From an uncultured Clostridia bacterium (GTDB lineage: Bacteria > Bacillota > Clostridia > Oscillospirales > UBA644): a stretch of 32,908 bases of DNA. The notes below the pieces were generated by a model. That model searched no databases, was not told where the DNA came from, and saw nothing but the letters and a program-made list of their open reading frames with translations. The DNA lies in assembly GCA_947305805.1 (NCBI GenBank), contig CAMZEM010000009.1:1-32908 (forward strand). The letters are read 5' to 3'. The position numbers and the translations under genes are program-made. How positions within the stretch are numbered: position 1 is the stretch's first letter; every line of letters begins with the position of its first letter. Shown here in pieces: positions 1 to 7,825 of the stretch.

Positions 1-1
1 T

Positions 2-220
2 ATTCAGGATCTTATAGTAAAACCGTCACATTTCAGAAAAGGCATAGGAAGCGAACTTATACGCAGAGTATCCGAAAAATATGCCGACGTAAGACAGTTT
101 GTGCTTATAACCGACCGTGAAGACACCGTTGCAAACGCTTTTTACAGATCTGTCGGGCTCGTTCCGGATATTAACGGCTTTCCCGTTAATATCTATTTCA
201 GAAAAATCGGAGATACTTAA
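2..220 (+). CDS. GNAT-family N-acetyltransferase, C-terminal part (5' truncated by window edge)
   Basis: An open frame enters at base 2 and ends at TAA 218-220, giving 72 residues. It contains RKGIGSELI, which fits the acetyl-CoA pyrophosphate-binding motif (R/Q-x-x-G-x-G/A) of GNAT motif A. Further on are DREDTVANAFYRSVG and GLVP, the usual motif B pattern in which a Tyr after a helix sits near the thioester. This is what the last half of a GNAT domain looks like. The N-terminal substrate-binding half lies outside the window, so the acyl acceptor cannot be guessed. No clear terminator follows; the next promoter begins 80 bases downstream. Confidence 0.8.
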   Translation: MQDLIVKPSHFRKGIGSELIRRVSEKYADVRQFVLITDREDTVANAFYRSVGLVPDINGFPVNIYFRKIGDT

Positions 221-299
221 ATATATATCCGAAAACCGCCCCGATTTTGTTCTGACGGGACAAAAACTGTAAAAGACGGCAGTCGGTTGCGGTTATGTA

Positions 300-328
300 T
301 TGAAAAAACGAAAGAAATGTGATATAAT
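300..328 (+). promoter_or_regulatory. Sigma-A-type promoter of the phosphatase operon
   Basis: TTGAAA at 300-305, a 17-base spacer and a perfect TATAAT at 323-328. It lies 45 bases before the ATG at 373, and no other gene intervenes. Confidence 0.75.
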
Positions 329-372
329 TGACAAAAACAGTCTGAAGTCCGATTTTCGGGGAGGAAATACTT

Positions 373-1500
373 ATGAAAAAAAGAATAATGGGATTATTGA
401 TTGCCGTAATTATGATTATTCCGCTGGTTTCGGGATGCGTAAATGCGGATACGCTGACGACGGGATCCGTTGCCGTTTTGCGGGACGAGGAATTCGGGAA
501 CGTATATATAGAGCCGACGATTGAAGAATTCAATGCGATGGGATTTTCTTTCGGAGACAGTTTAAATATCTCGTTTGACAACGGAAAAACTTTTAACGAT
601 ATTCCGTATTATTCCGGATACTACTGCCCCGTCGGGTCAATGCTTGCCTGCGGATACCCGGGATATCCCCACGTTGTTATAGCAAGAAACTACGGCGCGG
701 GAACGTGGGAAGAATTTGAGATGACTGAGTCCTCGCGCGTAACCGTTACGCTTAACGAAAAAGGGAAATATCTTGCCGTGCAGGAGCTTTACGCCCTTCA
801 GTATTCTGACGACCGCAACGATTACGACTCCGACGTTATGTTTTCCAATTTCCGCGCAGTTAAAGGCGGGTCTCTTAAAGATAATCTGATATACCGCTCT
901 GCCTCCCCCTGTGACAATCAGCATCTTCGCGCCTCATGCACAAATGCGCTTACGGAAGAGGCGGGCATACGATTTGTGCTGAATCTTTCGGACAATGAGA
1001 AAAAATACACGGCTTATACGGAAGCCGAAGATTTCAATTCCGCCTACTACGATTCGCTTTACCGTGAAGGAAAAGTCCTTCTTCTGGGGCTGAATGCGAA
1101 TTACCGCGCGGAAACGTTTGCGAAAATCATATCGGAAGCCCTTCTGACAATGGCTGAAAACGACGGTCCGTGTCTTATTCACTGCGTTGAGGGTAAAGAC
1201 AGAACGGGGTTTGTCTGCGCGCTCATACTTGCCCTTGCCGATGGCACGGCTCAGGAAATAATTGACGATTACATGATTACGTACTACAATTATTACGGAG
1301 TTACGAAAGAAAAAATGCCCGAACGGTATGCGGCGGTACAGGGCAACGTAAACGATTTTATTTACTTTCTCTGCAATGCGGAAACGGGAACGGCGTTTGA
1401 CGGTCTTGACCTTAAAAAAGGCGCGGAAGACTATCTTACTCTGGGCGGACTCGACGCTGACGGCATCGCGCGCATAGAGGAGTATTTAACAGGCAAATAA
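373..1500 (+). CDS. Exported tyrosine/dual-specificity phosphatase lipoprotein
   Basis: The protein has 375 residues. A basic start, a hydrophobic run and the lipobox LVSGC (Cys22) predict a lipoprotein anchored outside the membrane. Near the middle is HCVEGKDRTG, the Cys-X5-Arg P-loop of protein tyrosine phosphatases (nucleophile Cys271, Arg277), of the form typical for the Y_phosphatase3 family. Residues about 30-150 form a separate N-terminal domain. It contains FGNVYIEPTIEEF and a GDSLNI segment, recalling the beta-barrel domain of SAM hydroxide adenosyltransferases; this is a resemblance, not proof. GGGGAGG lies 6-12 bases before the ATG. It is the first gene of a four-gene operon. The substrate is unknown; exported bacterial members act on phosphotyrosine or phosphoinositides. 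Confidence 0.85.
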   Translation: MKKRIMGLLIAVIMIIPLVSGCVNADTLTTGSVAVLRDEEFGNVYIEPTIEEFNAMGFSFGDSLNISFDNGKTFNDIPYYSGYYCPVGSMLACGYPGYPHVVIARNYGAGTWEEFEMTESSRVTVTLNEKGKYLAVQELYALQYSDDRNDYDSDVMFSNFRAVKGGSLKDNLIYRSASPCDNQHLRASCTNALTEEAGIRFVLNLSDNEKKYTAYTEAEDFNSAYYDSLYREGKVLLLGLNANYRAETFAKIISEALLTMAENDGPCLIHCVEGKDRTGFVCALILALADGTAQEIIDDYMITYYNYYGVTKEKMPERYAAVQGNVNDFIYFLCNAETGTAFDGLDLKKGAEDYLTLGGLDADGIARIEEYLTGK

Positions 1501-2006
1501 AAAAGCGGAAGATTATCGTAATAGGCAGTCCCGGAGCGGGAAAAAGCACTTTTGCGAGAAAACTTCGCGACATAACCCACCTGCCTCTTTACTATCTTGA
1601 CATGATATGGCACAAAGCCGATAAAACGCATATTTCGCGTGAAGAATTTGACGGAAAACTCACGGAAATACTTAAAACCGACGAGTGGATAATCGACGGA
1701 GAATATTCACGAACGCTTGAAATGCGTATGCGGGAGTGCGATACGGTATTTCTGCTGGATTTCCCGCCTGACGTCTGCATTGACGGAATAAAAAGCCGCA
1801 TCGGTAAGAAACGCGAAGATATGCCCTGGATTGCAGAAAGCGACGACGGGGATTTTTTGCGGTACGTCCGTGATTTTCAGACGGAACAGCTGCCTGAAAT
1901 ATACAGACTGCTTGAAAAATACAAAAACAGCGCGGAGATTCATGTTTTCCTATCAAGAGCGGAGGCAGACGGTTTTTTAAAGGAGTATATAAATGGCAAG
2001 CGATAA
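1497..2006 (+). CDS. FlaR-type (topology modulation-like) P-loop ATPase/kinase-like protein with non-canonical start
   Basis: The frame encodes a Walker A loop GSPGAGKST at about residues 10-18, then DMIWH, DEWIIDGEY and KSRIGKKREDMPW. This is the pattern of adenylate-kinase-like proteins annotated as DNA topology modulation protein FlaR-related (usual length about 165-175 residues). The first in-frame ATG is at 1602, inside the domain and after the P-loop. Between an in-frame stop at 1458-1460 and the P-loop there is no ATG, GTG or TTG. The most likely start is ATA at 1497, which overlaps the upstream TAA as ATAA, just where an ATGA overlap would normally sit. GAGGAG at 1477-1482 is 14 bases upstream, so reinitiation is plausible. 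From there the protein has 169 residues. Either AUA is used, or the start was lost by one G-to-A change or a base-call error. The rest of the frame is intact. Confidence 0.75.
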   Translation: MKKRKIIVIGSPGAGKSTFARKLRDITHLPLYYLDMIWHKADKTHISREEFDGKLTEILKTDEWIIDGEYSRTLEMRMRECDTVFLLDFPPDVCIDGIKSRIGKKREDMPWIAESDDGDFLRYVRDFQTEQLPEIYRLLEKYKNSAEIHVFLSRAEADGFLKEYINGKR

Positions 2007-2313
2007 AGAATATCTTGATTACATTCTTGAACAGCTGTCTAAAGCCGACGGGATAACATACAAACCGATGATGGGCGAGTATATTCTTTACTGTCGGGGA
2101 AAGATTTTCGGAGGAATATACGACAACAGATTTCTTGTTAAACCGACGAAATCCGCAAAAGAGCTGATGCCCGACGCGGAAAGTGCGCTGCCTTACGAAG
2201 GGGCAAAAGAGATGCTGCTTGCTGACAACGTTGAAGACAAAGATTTTTTAAGAGATCTTATAAATGCGATTTGCGAAGATCTACCCGAAAAGAAGAAAAC
2301 GAAGAGGAATTAA
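1993..2313 (+). CDS. TfoX/Sxy N-terminal domain protein
   Basis: 106 residues. The sequence matches the small TfoX N-terminal domain family in length and motif order: a leading helix (EYLDYILEQLSKAD), YKPMMGEYILYCRGKIFGGIYDNRF, then a lysine-rich strand and LPYEGAKEMLL. In gammaproteobacteria TfoX/Sxy regulates competence. The short single-domain Firmicute versions have no established role, so no competence function is claimed. The start overlaps the preceding gene by 14 bases, showing translational coupling. Confidence 0.8.
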   Translation: MASDKEYLDYILEQLSKADGITYKPMMGEYILYCRGKIFGGIYDNRFLVKPTKSAKELMPDAESALPYEGAKEMLLADNVEDKDFLRDLINAICEDLPEKKKTKRN

Positions 2314-2314
2314 T

Positions 2315-3061
2315 ATGGAATATATCAGAGTAACAAAAGAAAACATTGAAACAGAACATATCTGCTGCGCAATTTCAAACAATAAAGACGTGCAGGTGTC
2401 GTCAAAAAAAGCGTGGCTTACGGAACGCTTTGACGAAGGGCTTGTTTTTCTGAAAAGCGCGGAGCGCGGAAAATGCTTTATTGAATATATTCCCGCGGAA
2501 AACGCCTGGAATCCGATTAACGCAGACGGGTATACGTTTATTGACTGTCTTTGGGTTTCAGGCTCATTCAAAGGACACGGTTATTCGAACGATCTGCTCG
2601 GAGCGTGTATCGACGACAGCAGAAAAAAGGGGAAATCGGGGCTTTGCATACTGTCTTCCGCAAAGAAAAAACCGTTTCTTGCCGACCCTAAATTTTTAAA
2701 ATACAAGGGGTTTTCCGTCTGTGACGAGGCGGACAACGGTATTCAGCTGTGGTATCTGCCGTTTGACAAAAGCGCGCCCGCGCCGTCTTTTAAGGAATGC
2801 GCAAGGCATCCCCGTATAAACGAAAACGGATACGTCCTTTTTTATACGAGCCAGTGTCCGTTCAACGCAAAATACGTGCCGATCCTCGAAAAAACCGCAG
2901 AAGAAAACGGAATACCGTTCAAAGCGGTTCATATAACGAATAAGGCGGAGGCACAAAACGCACCTACGCCCATAACGGTATACGCTCTGTTTTACAACGG
3001 GGAATATCTTACAAACGAACAGATGAACGACACGAAGTTTCTGAAACTTGTATCACAATAA
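2315..3061 (+). CDS. GNAT N-acetyltransferase with C-terminal YoaP-like domain
   Basis: 248 residues from the ATG at 2315, which has GAGGAAT 5-10 bases upstream and follows the TAA of the previous gene by one base. A longer frame upstream has no ribosome binding site. Residues about 1-150 fit a GNAT fold: IDCLWVSGSFKGHGYSNDLL holds the acetyl-CoA loop. Residues about 165-248, starting near KECARHPRINENGYVLFYTSQC and ending with FYNGEYLTNEQM, match the YoaP domain found behind GNAT domains in Firmicutes. The Cys-Pro in SQCPF resembles a thioredoxin-like first turn. Substrate unknown. It is the last gene of the operon and is followed by a terminator. Confidence 0.8.
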   Translation: MEYIRVTKENIETEHICCAISNNKDVQVSSKKAWLTERFDEGLVFLKSAERGKCFIEYIPAENAWNPINADGYTFIDCLWVSGSFKGHGYSNDLLGACIDDSRKKGKSGLCILSSAKKKPFLADPKFLKYKGFSVCDEADNGIQLWYLPFDKSAPAPSFKECARHPRINENGYVLFYTSQCPFNAKYVPILEKTAEENGIPFKAVHITNKAEAQNAPTPITVYALFYNGEYLTNEQMNDTKFLKLVSQ

Positions 3062-3068
3062 ATAATAC

Positions 3069-3097
3069 GGCAAACTGCTAAACAGTTTGCCGGTTTT
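3069..3097 (+). terminator. Intrinsic terminator after the GNAT-YoaP gene
   Basis: GGCAAACTG (3069-3077) pairs with CAGTTTGCC (3083-3091) over a 5-base loop, followed by GGTTTTTT. It sits between convergent genes; read on the minus strand it lacks a good T run. Confidence 0.85.
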
Positions 3098-3100
3098 TTA

Positions 3101-4498
3101 TCAGTTAAGATAATCGTTGTAGAGTTTATCAAGACTTGCCTGCATTTTATCCGCAATGCTTTCAAGGGTTTCCGATACGCCTGCGGTGCCTCTTGTCATG
3201 GCAAGAAGTTTGGGCTGAAGAAGGTCGCTGAACGGAGTGTATGCGGTGTAGTCAAAAAACGCCTCGTCTCTGAGAATCTGGAAATACTCGAAAGATTCTT
3301 CCGTAAAGAACGTAGTTCTTCTGAAATCGTCCTGCCACGTTTCTGTAGTTTCTCCGGGAAGCGGCTGGAACATATAGGGAAGCAGAATTTCCATTACTTC
3401 GGGATCGGTGCTCAGAGTGGCATACATAAACCTTGTCCAGTAAGAGTATGCCGTTCTCGATTTTGTTCCCGCTCCGCTCGGTCCTTCGGGGAAATAAATC
3501 CATTCGTATGCGTCTTCCATGCGGTATGAAAGGTTGTCTGCGCCCTCGTCGGAAAGGCCGAGATGAGTGTATTCAACGAAAAACGCGCGTCTGTTTTCTA
3601 TAAACGGGGTGATATTCTGTCTGTTGCCGCCGTCACAGATAAGATCGCGCTCGGCAAGATCGCGGATAAAATCCATTGCCTCTCTCGCCTCTTTGCTGTT
3701 AAGCGCATAAGAAAGGGTTCCGTCTTCGTTTTTAACCGCGACTCTGGCATTGTTTGAATAAAGCGCGGCAAATTCAAGATACGGTTCGCTTGTATAGGCA
3801 CGCGCGTAAGTGCACATTTCGGGATCGGGGTCGGACGTATCGTGAATTGCTTCGCACAGCTTTTCGAGAGTGGCCCATGTCCATTCGCCCTGTTCGTCAA
3901 GCTCGTGAGGAGAAGTTTGCCGATAATCGGATATTACCCTCGGGTTAAACCACATTGCGGGCATGGTGTCAGCAGCGGGAAAGCCCCAGTAATACGATAT
4001 AATACCGTAGTATTCGCCCGCAAAGCTGCCGCCTTCAAGAATGCTCGGAGTGCCGTAAAGTCCGGATTCAAGGTCTAAATTCATATTCGAAAACGGAATG
4101 AAATATCCGTTCTGTATATATTTGCCGTTTACGATTTCGTTTATTTTTACCGCCATAAGGTCTGCGTATTTCATGCCTGCCGCCGAACGGATTACAAGCT
4201 CTCCCGCGCTGCAGTCGTCACGCACGGTAATTTTAACGTTGAAGTTTTCTTCCGTATCTTTATACCGCTGAAGAAGGCGGTCGCCTCTTGCGGTGTTACC
4301 CGACTGAGGGTTCAAAGGGTTTTCGGACCCCGCGCGGGCAGACGCCATAATAAACTCGTATCCGCCGAGATCCGTTTTGCCGTCGTTTACCGCGGAAGAG
4401 TATTCGGGAACGGTTTCCTGTTCCGGATTCTGCGCGCACGCAACTGCAAGAATAAGTATTATTATGAAAATCGCAACGGTTTTTATTGTTTTTGTCAT
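3101..4498 (-). CDS. Extracellular solute-binding-type lipoprotein (divergent member of the local paralogue family)
   Basis: 465 residues. A hydrophobic signal ends in AVAC (Cys21), so the mature protein is a surface lipoprotein. Size and layout fit ABC family 1 (sugar or oligosaccharide) binding proteins: LGGYEFIMASAR as first strand, then VKITVRD, YYGIISYYWGFPAADTMP, W-W-rich helices (EQGEWTWATLEKLCEAI) and a late YFPEGPSGAG segment. It shares with the three paralogues at 10302, 11989 and 14964 the mature start E-x-V-P-E-Y-(S/E), the L-G-G-(Y/F) strand and the T-W-(T/A)-W-(D/A) helix. It is clearly more distant and lacks their conserved AVYGE-type C-terminus. No permease or ATPase gene is near, so it is an orphan; ligand unknown. 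GGGGGA precedes the ATG. Confidence 0.75.
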   Translation of the reverse strand: MTKTIKTVAIFIIILILAVACAQNPEQETVPEYSSAVNDGKTDLGGYEFIMASARAGSENPLNPQSGNTARGDRLLQRYKDTEENFNVKITVRDDCSAGELVIRSAAGMKYADLMAVKINEIVNGKYIQNGYFIPFSNMNLDLESGLYGTPSILEGGSFAGEYYGIISYYWGFPAADTMPAMWFNPRVISDYRQTSPHELDEQGEWTWATLEKLCEAIHDTSDPDPEMCTYARAYTSEPYLEFAALYSNNARVAVKNEDGTLSYALNSKEAREAMDFIRDLAERDLICDGGNRQNITPFIENRRAFFVEYTHLGLSDEGADNLSYRMEDAYEWIYFPEGPSGAGTKSRTAYSYWTRFMYATLSTDPEVMEILLPYMFQPLPGETTETWQDDFRRTTFFTEESFEYFQILRDEAFFDYTAYTPFSDLLQPKLLAMTRGTAGVSETLESIADKMQASLDKLYNDYLN

Positions 4499-4514
4499 TT
4501 ATATTCCCCCGAAT

Positions 4515-4538
4515 CGGTGCAATTGCCGCAAAGCACCG
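4515..4538. repeat. Inverted repeat in the leader of the 3101-4498 gene
   Basis: CGGTGC (4515-4520) and GCACCG (4533-4538) face each other over 12 bases in the 5' untranslated region of the minus-strand gene. It could be an operator or a small RNA hairpin. It is too short to be sure that it is more than chance. Confidence 0.3.
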
Positions 4539-4561
4539 CTGTCTGTTGTTTATGTAAATAA

Positions 4562-4591
4562 ATTATATCATATATCCGCCGGAAAAATCAA
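4562..4591 (-). promoter_or_regulatory. Promoter of the 3101-4498 lipoprotein gene
   Basis: On the minus strand, TTGATT (4591-4586), 18 bases, then TATAAT (4567-4562). It lies about 63 bases before the ATG at 4498. Confidence 0.6.
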
Positions 4592-4632
4592 TACCCGACA
4601 CAAACTTTTTTGATACGAGTCTTAAAGCGAAC

Positions 4633-4661
4633 TTGACACAGAGTTTGAAATATAGTATAAT
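4633..4661 (+). promoter_or_regulatory. Promoter of the 4698-6164 operon
   Basis: Perfect TTGACA (4633-4638), a 17-base spacer and perfect TATAAT (4656-4661), 36 bases before the ATG at 4698. Confidence 0.85.
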
Positions 4662-4697
4662 GATTAAGAACAATCCGTCAGTTTGAGGAAAAAAGCA

Positions 4698-5096
4698 ATG
4701 GAATATGAAGACGAACGCCGTTTTATACAGCAGTTTATACGCAAAGAAAGGCGTGAACGTTTGCTTTACGAAATTACTTCACCGAAAAAGCGCATTCGCG
4801 GGCTTAACAGATTCTGTCATCAGGCAGACGAGTTTATCGACCAGTCGAAAATCTTTCTGCAGGGAAACGACATTGAAAGCAAGAAAGAATTTGAGCATTT
4901 CGTTGCCGGTCACAACGAACTTTGCCGAGTGATTTCCGCGGATTTATGGATTGACGGTTATTTTCCCCTTTCGGATGCGGTCTTGCAGGCGTCGGCGTGT
5001 TTTGATGCGGTGATTGTCATCGGAAGCTGCTTTGCTCTGGTGTATGCGGAAACAATGAAAGGCGGAAGAGACAAATATCTGCTTTTTGAGCAGTGA
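4698..5096 (+). CDS. Conserved hypothetical small protein, function unknown
   Basis: 132 residues from ATG 4698, chosen because GAGGA (4685-4689) is 8 bases upstream; a TTG at 4683 would destroy that site. The N-terminal 40 residues are very basic and acidic, without a signal peptide (RRFIQQFIRKERRERLLYE). They are followed by a helical middle (NRFCHQADEFIDQSKIF) and a more hydrophobic C-terminal third (DAVLQASACFDAVIVIGSCF). I do not recognise the family. It has its own strong promoter and is followed after 27 bases by the DUF362 gene, so the two are probably co-transcribed. It is most likely a soluble cytoplasmic protein. Confidence 0.65.
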   Translation: MEYEDERRFIQQFIRKERRERLLYEITSPKKRIRGLNRFCHQADEFIDQSKIFLQGNDIESKKEFEHFVAGHNELCRVISADLWIDGYFPLSDAVLQASACFDAVIVIGSCFALVYAETMKGGRDKYLLFEQ

Positions 5097-5123
5097 AAAC
5101 CATTATTTATAAAGGAGAGAAAA

Positions 5124-6164
5124 ATGAGTATGACTAAACCCGTTGCGGGAAAAGACGGCAACAGATATGTACCGTTTGAAAAGCGCACAGGAGAGAGCTC
5201 CACGGTATTTTTTACGAGAGATCTTTCGGAAGAGGGACTTAAAAAAGTATTCGACAAAATAAGTTCCGTGCTTTGCGGAAAAATCGCAGTTAAACTTCAT
5301 ACGGGCGAAGCCGAAGGTCCGAATATAATACCGCGTCCGTGGGTAAAGGAGCTTTTTGCATCCCGTATTAAAGATGCGACGATAATTGAAACGAACACAT
5401 ACTATGAGGGCAGCCGCTATACAACCGAAGCGCACCGCAAAACGCTTGAAACGAACGGATGGACGTTCTGTCCCGTTGATATTACGGACAGCGAAGGCGT
5501 TGCCGCTCTTCCCGTAAAAGGCGGAAAATGGTTTAACGAGATGCACGTCGGCAAGAGCATGCTTAATTATGACTCTCTGCTCGTTTTAACGCATTTTAAA
5601 GGGCATACGATGGGCGGTTTCGGCGGCAGCAACAAAAATATCGGCATCGGATGCGCCGACGGACGGATAGGCAAGGCGGAAATTCACACCGCAAAAGGTT
5701 CCGACAATATGTGGAGCATTGCCGAAGAGGAGCTTATGGAGCGAATAAGCGAAAGCACGAAAGCAACAATAGATTTCTTTGCGCCGCACGTATGCTATAT
5801 AAACGTTATGCGCAATATGTCCGTTTCGTGCGACTGCGAAGGTCCTCACGCGGAACCCGTTGTAACGCCCGACGTGGGAATAGTGGCATCGCTTGATATT
5901 CTGGCTGCAGACAACGCATGCATAGACCTTATTTACAACCTGAAAGACGGCGGAGGAAAGGCGATGATTGAGCGCGTTGAGACCCGTCACGGACTCAGAC
6001 AGCTCAGCTATATGAAGGAACTCGGCATGGGCAACGACCGCTACACTCTTATAGACGTTGACAACGCCGATGCGGTAATTACGGCGGCAGAGGCGGTAAA
6101 AGACGTCAGTCCCGAATGGAAACCCGATAAATACAATACGTTTAAGGGAAGAAACAGGATCTGA
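5124..6164 (+). CDS. DUF362 domain-containing protein
   Basis: 346 residues, with AAAGGAGAG 5 bases before the ATG. The sequence follows the DUF362 family throughout: GKIAVKLHTGEAEGPN early, LLVLTHFKGHTMGGFGGSNKN in the middle, then INVMRNMSVSCDCEGPHAEP and DVGIVASLDILAADNACIDL, ending in a G-(L/M)-G-N-x-x-Y-T-L-I segment. Members are often fused to or encoded with ferredoxin domains; this one has no 4Fe-4S motif of its own, although Cys pairs such as CDC could bind metal. Biochemical function is not established. It is co-transcribed with the small gene at 4698 and ends at a terminator. Confidence 0.85.
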   Translation: MSMTKPVAGKDGNRYVPFEKRTGESSTVFFTRDLSEEGLKKVFDKISSVLCGKIAVKLHTGEAEGPNIIPRPWVKELFASRIKDATIIETNTYYEGSRYTTEAHRKTLETNGWTFCPVDITDSEGVAALPVKGGKWFNEMHVGKSMLNYDSLLVLTHFKGHTMGGFGGSNKNIGIGCADGRIGKAEIHTAKGSDNMWSIAEEELMERISESTKATIDFFAPHVCYINVMRNMSVSCDCEGPHAEPVVTPDVGIVASLDILAADNACIDLIYNLKDGGGKAMIERVETRHGLRQLSYMKELGMGNDRYTLIDVDNADAVITAAEAVKDVSPEWKPDKYNTFKGRNRI

Positions 6165-6180
6165 TTACATAATGAGATAT

Positions 6181-6217
6181 GACCCGACATGAAACACTGT
6201 CGGGTCGACTTTTGTTT
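6181..6217 (+). terminator. Intrinsic terminator after the DUF362 gene
   Basis: GACCCGACA (6181-6189) pairs perfectly with TGTCGGGTC (6198-6206) over an 8-base loop, followed by a T-rich tract (GACTTTTGTTTT). Confidence 0.9.
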
Positions 6218-6266
6218 TACGGTTGTTATCCGATTTTGCCATCGCCCTGTTTTATTGCAAAAAAAC

Positions 6267-6295
6267 TTGACAAACGGCGTTGAATGAATTATAAT
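6267..6295 (+). promoter_or_regulatory. Promoter of the acetyltransferase-to-hydrolase operon
   Basis: TTGACA (6267-6272), 17 bases, TATAAT (6290-6295); both boxes are perfect. The ATG is at 6339. Confidence 0.85.
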
Positions 6296-6338
6296 CTTAT
6301 AAAGAGTTTTTAATAAAACAATAATATTCGGAGAAATT

Positions 6339-6968
6339 ATGGCTGAAAAAGATAAAATGCATACGGGAGAGCTGTATCTGCCCGGAGACCCCGAAATAAT
6401 GGAATGGCAGACGAAGTGTCTTGACCGTCTTTACGATTTTAACGCCACGAGGCCGACGGAGTTTGAAAAGCGTGAAAAACTGCTGAAAGAGATGTTTGCC
6501 GAAATCGGGGAAGGATGCTATATAGAGCCGCCGTTTCATTCGAATTTCGGAGGAGCGCACTGTCATTTCGGCAAAAACATATACGCAAATTTCGGACTTA
6601 CGCTTGTTGACGATACGGATATATACGTAGGAGATCATACGATGTTCGGTCCGCACGTTACGGTTGCAACGGCGGGACATCCGATATACCCTGCGCTGCG
6701 CGAAAAGCAGTATCAGTACAATATACCCGTTCATATCGGCAGAAACTGCTGGATAGGCGCAGGTGTGCTGATTATGCCGGGGGTTAATATAGGAGACAAC
6801 ACGGTTATCGGCGCGGGAAGCGTTGTAACAAAAGATATTCCCGCAAACGTGCTCGCTTTCGGCAGTCCGTGCAGAGTGCAGAGAGAGATAAACGGACACG
6901 ATGCGGAATTTTACTGGAGAGACAGAAAAATTCCGACTGAAATAGCTGAAAAATACGGTATTAAATAA
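6339..6968 (+). CDS. LacA/Maa-type sugar O-acetyltransferase (left-handed beta-helix)
   Basis: 209 residues. The N-terminal Mac segment (MHTGELYLPGDPEIMEWQ, residues 7-24) is followed by hexapeptide-repeat strands such as GKNIYANFGLTLVDD, IGRNCWIGAGVLIMPG and IGDNTVIGAGSVVTKD. The catalytic His is His114 in ATAGHP. The end FGSPCRVQREI is the usual closing motif of maltose/galactoside O-acetyltransferases, and the length is typical for the family (about 185-210). It transfers acetyl from acetyl-CoA to a sugar hydroxyl in the cytoplasm; the sugar cannot be predicted. First gene behind the promoter at 6267; the next gene follows after 32 bases. Confidence 0.92.
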   Translation: MAEKDKMHTGELYLPGDPEIMEWQTKCLDRLYDFNATRPTEFEKREKLLKEMFAEIGEGCYIEPPFHSNFGGAHCHFGKNIYANFGLTLVDDTDIYVGDHTMFGPHVTVATAGHPIYPALREKQYQYNIPVHIGRNCWIGAGVLIMPGVNIGDNTVIGAGSVVTKDIPANVLAFGSPCRVQREINGHDAEFYWRDRKIPTEIAEKYGIK

Positions 6969-7000
6969 CGGCTAAAATCTGACGCTGACCGGAGACAATA

Positions 7001-7780
7001 ATGAAAAACAGTTATAATACGGATGTTGCCCTGCTTACGGTTACAACAACGGAATACCGCGCGGTTATGCATTTTCATGACTGGAAGGCAAAAACGTTTG
7101 TAAACGACGAGCAGATATACGATGTAACGACATTTGAAAACAACGGAAAAGAGCGCTCGCTTATACACGCAAAAATAGGAGAAATGGGCATGACCGCGGC
7201 AGCCGCCACGGCAATGAAAGTAATATACACTTTCCGCCCGAGATATCTCATAATGACGGGAATTGCGGCGGGAGTTGCGCAGGAGGATATTGAGGAGCAG
7301 ATATACGGTGACGTTATCGTTCCGGATATAGTATGGAATTATTCCGCGGGAAAATTCGTCAGCCCCGACAAAGCGAACATAGTATACGGGAATATCGGTT
7401 TTCTGCCAAGATCGTCTTCGGAATCAATTCCGGAGGAAATAATGCCTCTGATCAAAAAAGCCGCCGAGTCGGACGAAAACCCCTGTCACGTATTTATCGG
7501 CCCGATGGCATGCGGAAGCACCGTAGTTGCGAGCAGGGAACTTCTGGAAAAACAGGTTTATTCGCAATACAGACATACGGCGGGTCTGGATATGGAATCA
7601 TACGCCGTGGTTTACGCGGCAAACCATTCAAGCGATCCGAAGCCGATACCTCTGATAGTAAAGAGCGTATGCGATTTTGCGGACAGCAACAAATCGGACG
7701 ACTATCAGCGTTTTGCGGCATACTCAAGCTGTGAATTTGCAAAGCATCTTTATGAAAAAGTTTTGCCTATGGATGACTGA
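7001..7780 (+). CDS. Nucleoside phosphorylase / MTA-SAH nucleosidase-like protein
   Basis: 259 residues without signal peptide. It carries the phosphorylase-superfamily landmarks in order: LIMTGIAAGV (phosphate/ribose loop), GPMACGSTVVAS, the purine-nucleosidase segment GLDMESYAV with the ribose-binding Met-Glu pair, and KSVCDFAD, whose Asp corresponds to the catalytic acid of MTA/SAH nucleosidases and purine phosphorylases. It is more divergent than housekeeping Pfs enzymes, and similar stand-alone domains occur in signalling and conflict proteins, so the substrate is left open. It lies between a sugar acetyltransferase and a PP2C phosphatase in one transcription unit. CCGGAGA precedes the ATG by 6 bases. 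Confidence 0.8.
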   Translation: MKNSYNTDVALLTVTTTEYRAVMHFHDWKAKTFVNDEQIYDVTTFENNGKERSLIHAKIGEMGMTAAAATAMKVIYTFRPRYLIMTGIAAGVAQEDIEEQIYGDVIVPDIVWNYSAGKFVSPDKANIVYGNIGFLPRSSSESIPEEIMPLIKKAAESDENPCHVFIGPMACGSTVVASRELLEKQVYSQYRHTAGLDMESYAVVYAANHSSDPKPIPLIVKSVCDFADSNKSDDYQRFAAYSSCEFAKHLYEKVLPMDD

Positions 7781-7825
7781 ATCGGTAAATGACAATAACT
7801 AAACATAAGAATTCGGGATTTAATT

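Noticed and set aside
1497-2006. Calling the FlaR-like gene a pseudogene
   Set aside because: The only defect is the missing canonical start; the frame, P-loop and length are intact, and a single base call could explain it.
6297-6899. 200-residue minus-strand frame opposite the sugar acetyltransferase
   Set aside because: Composition rich in Arg, Cys and His, typical of antisense translation; the plus-strand gene is certain.
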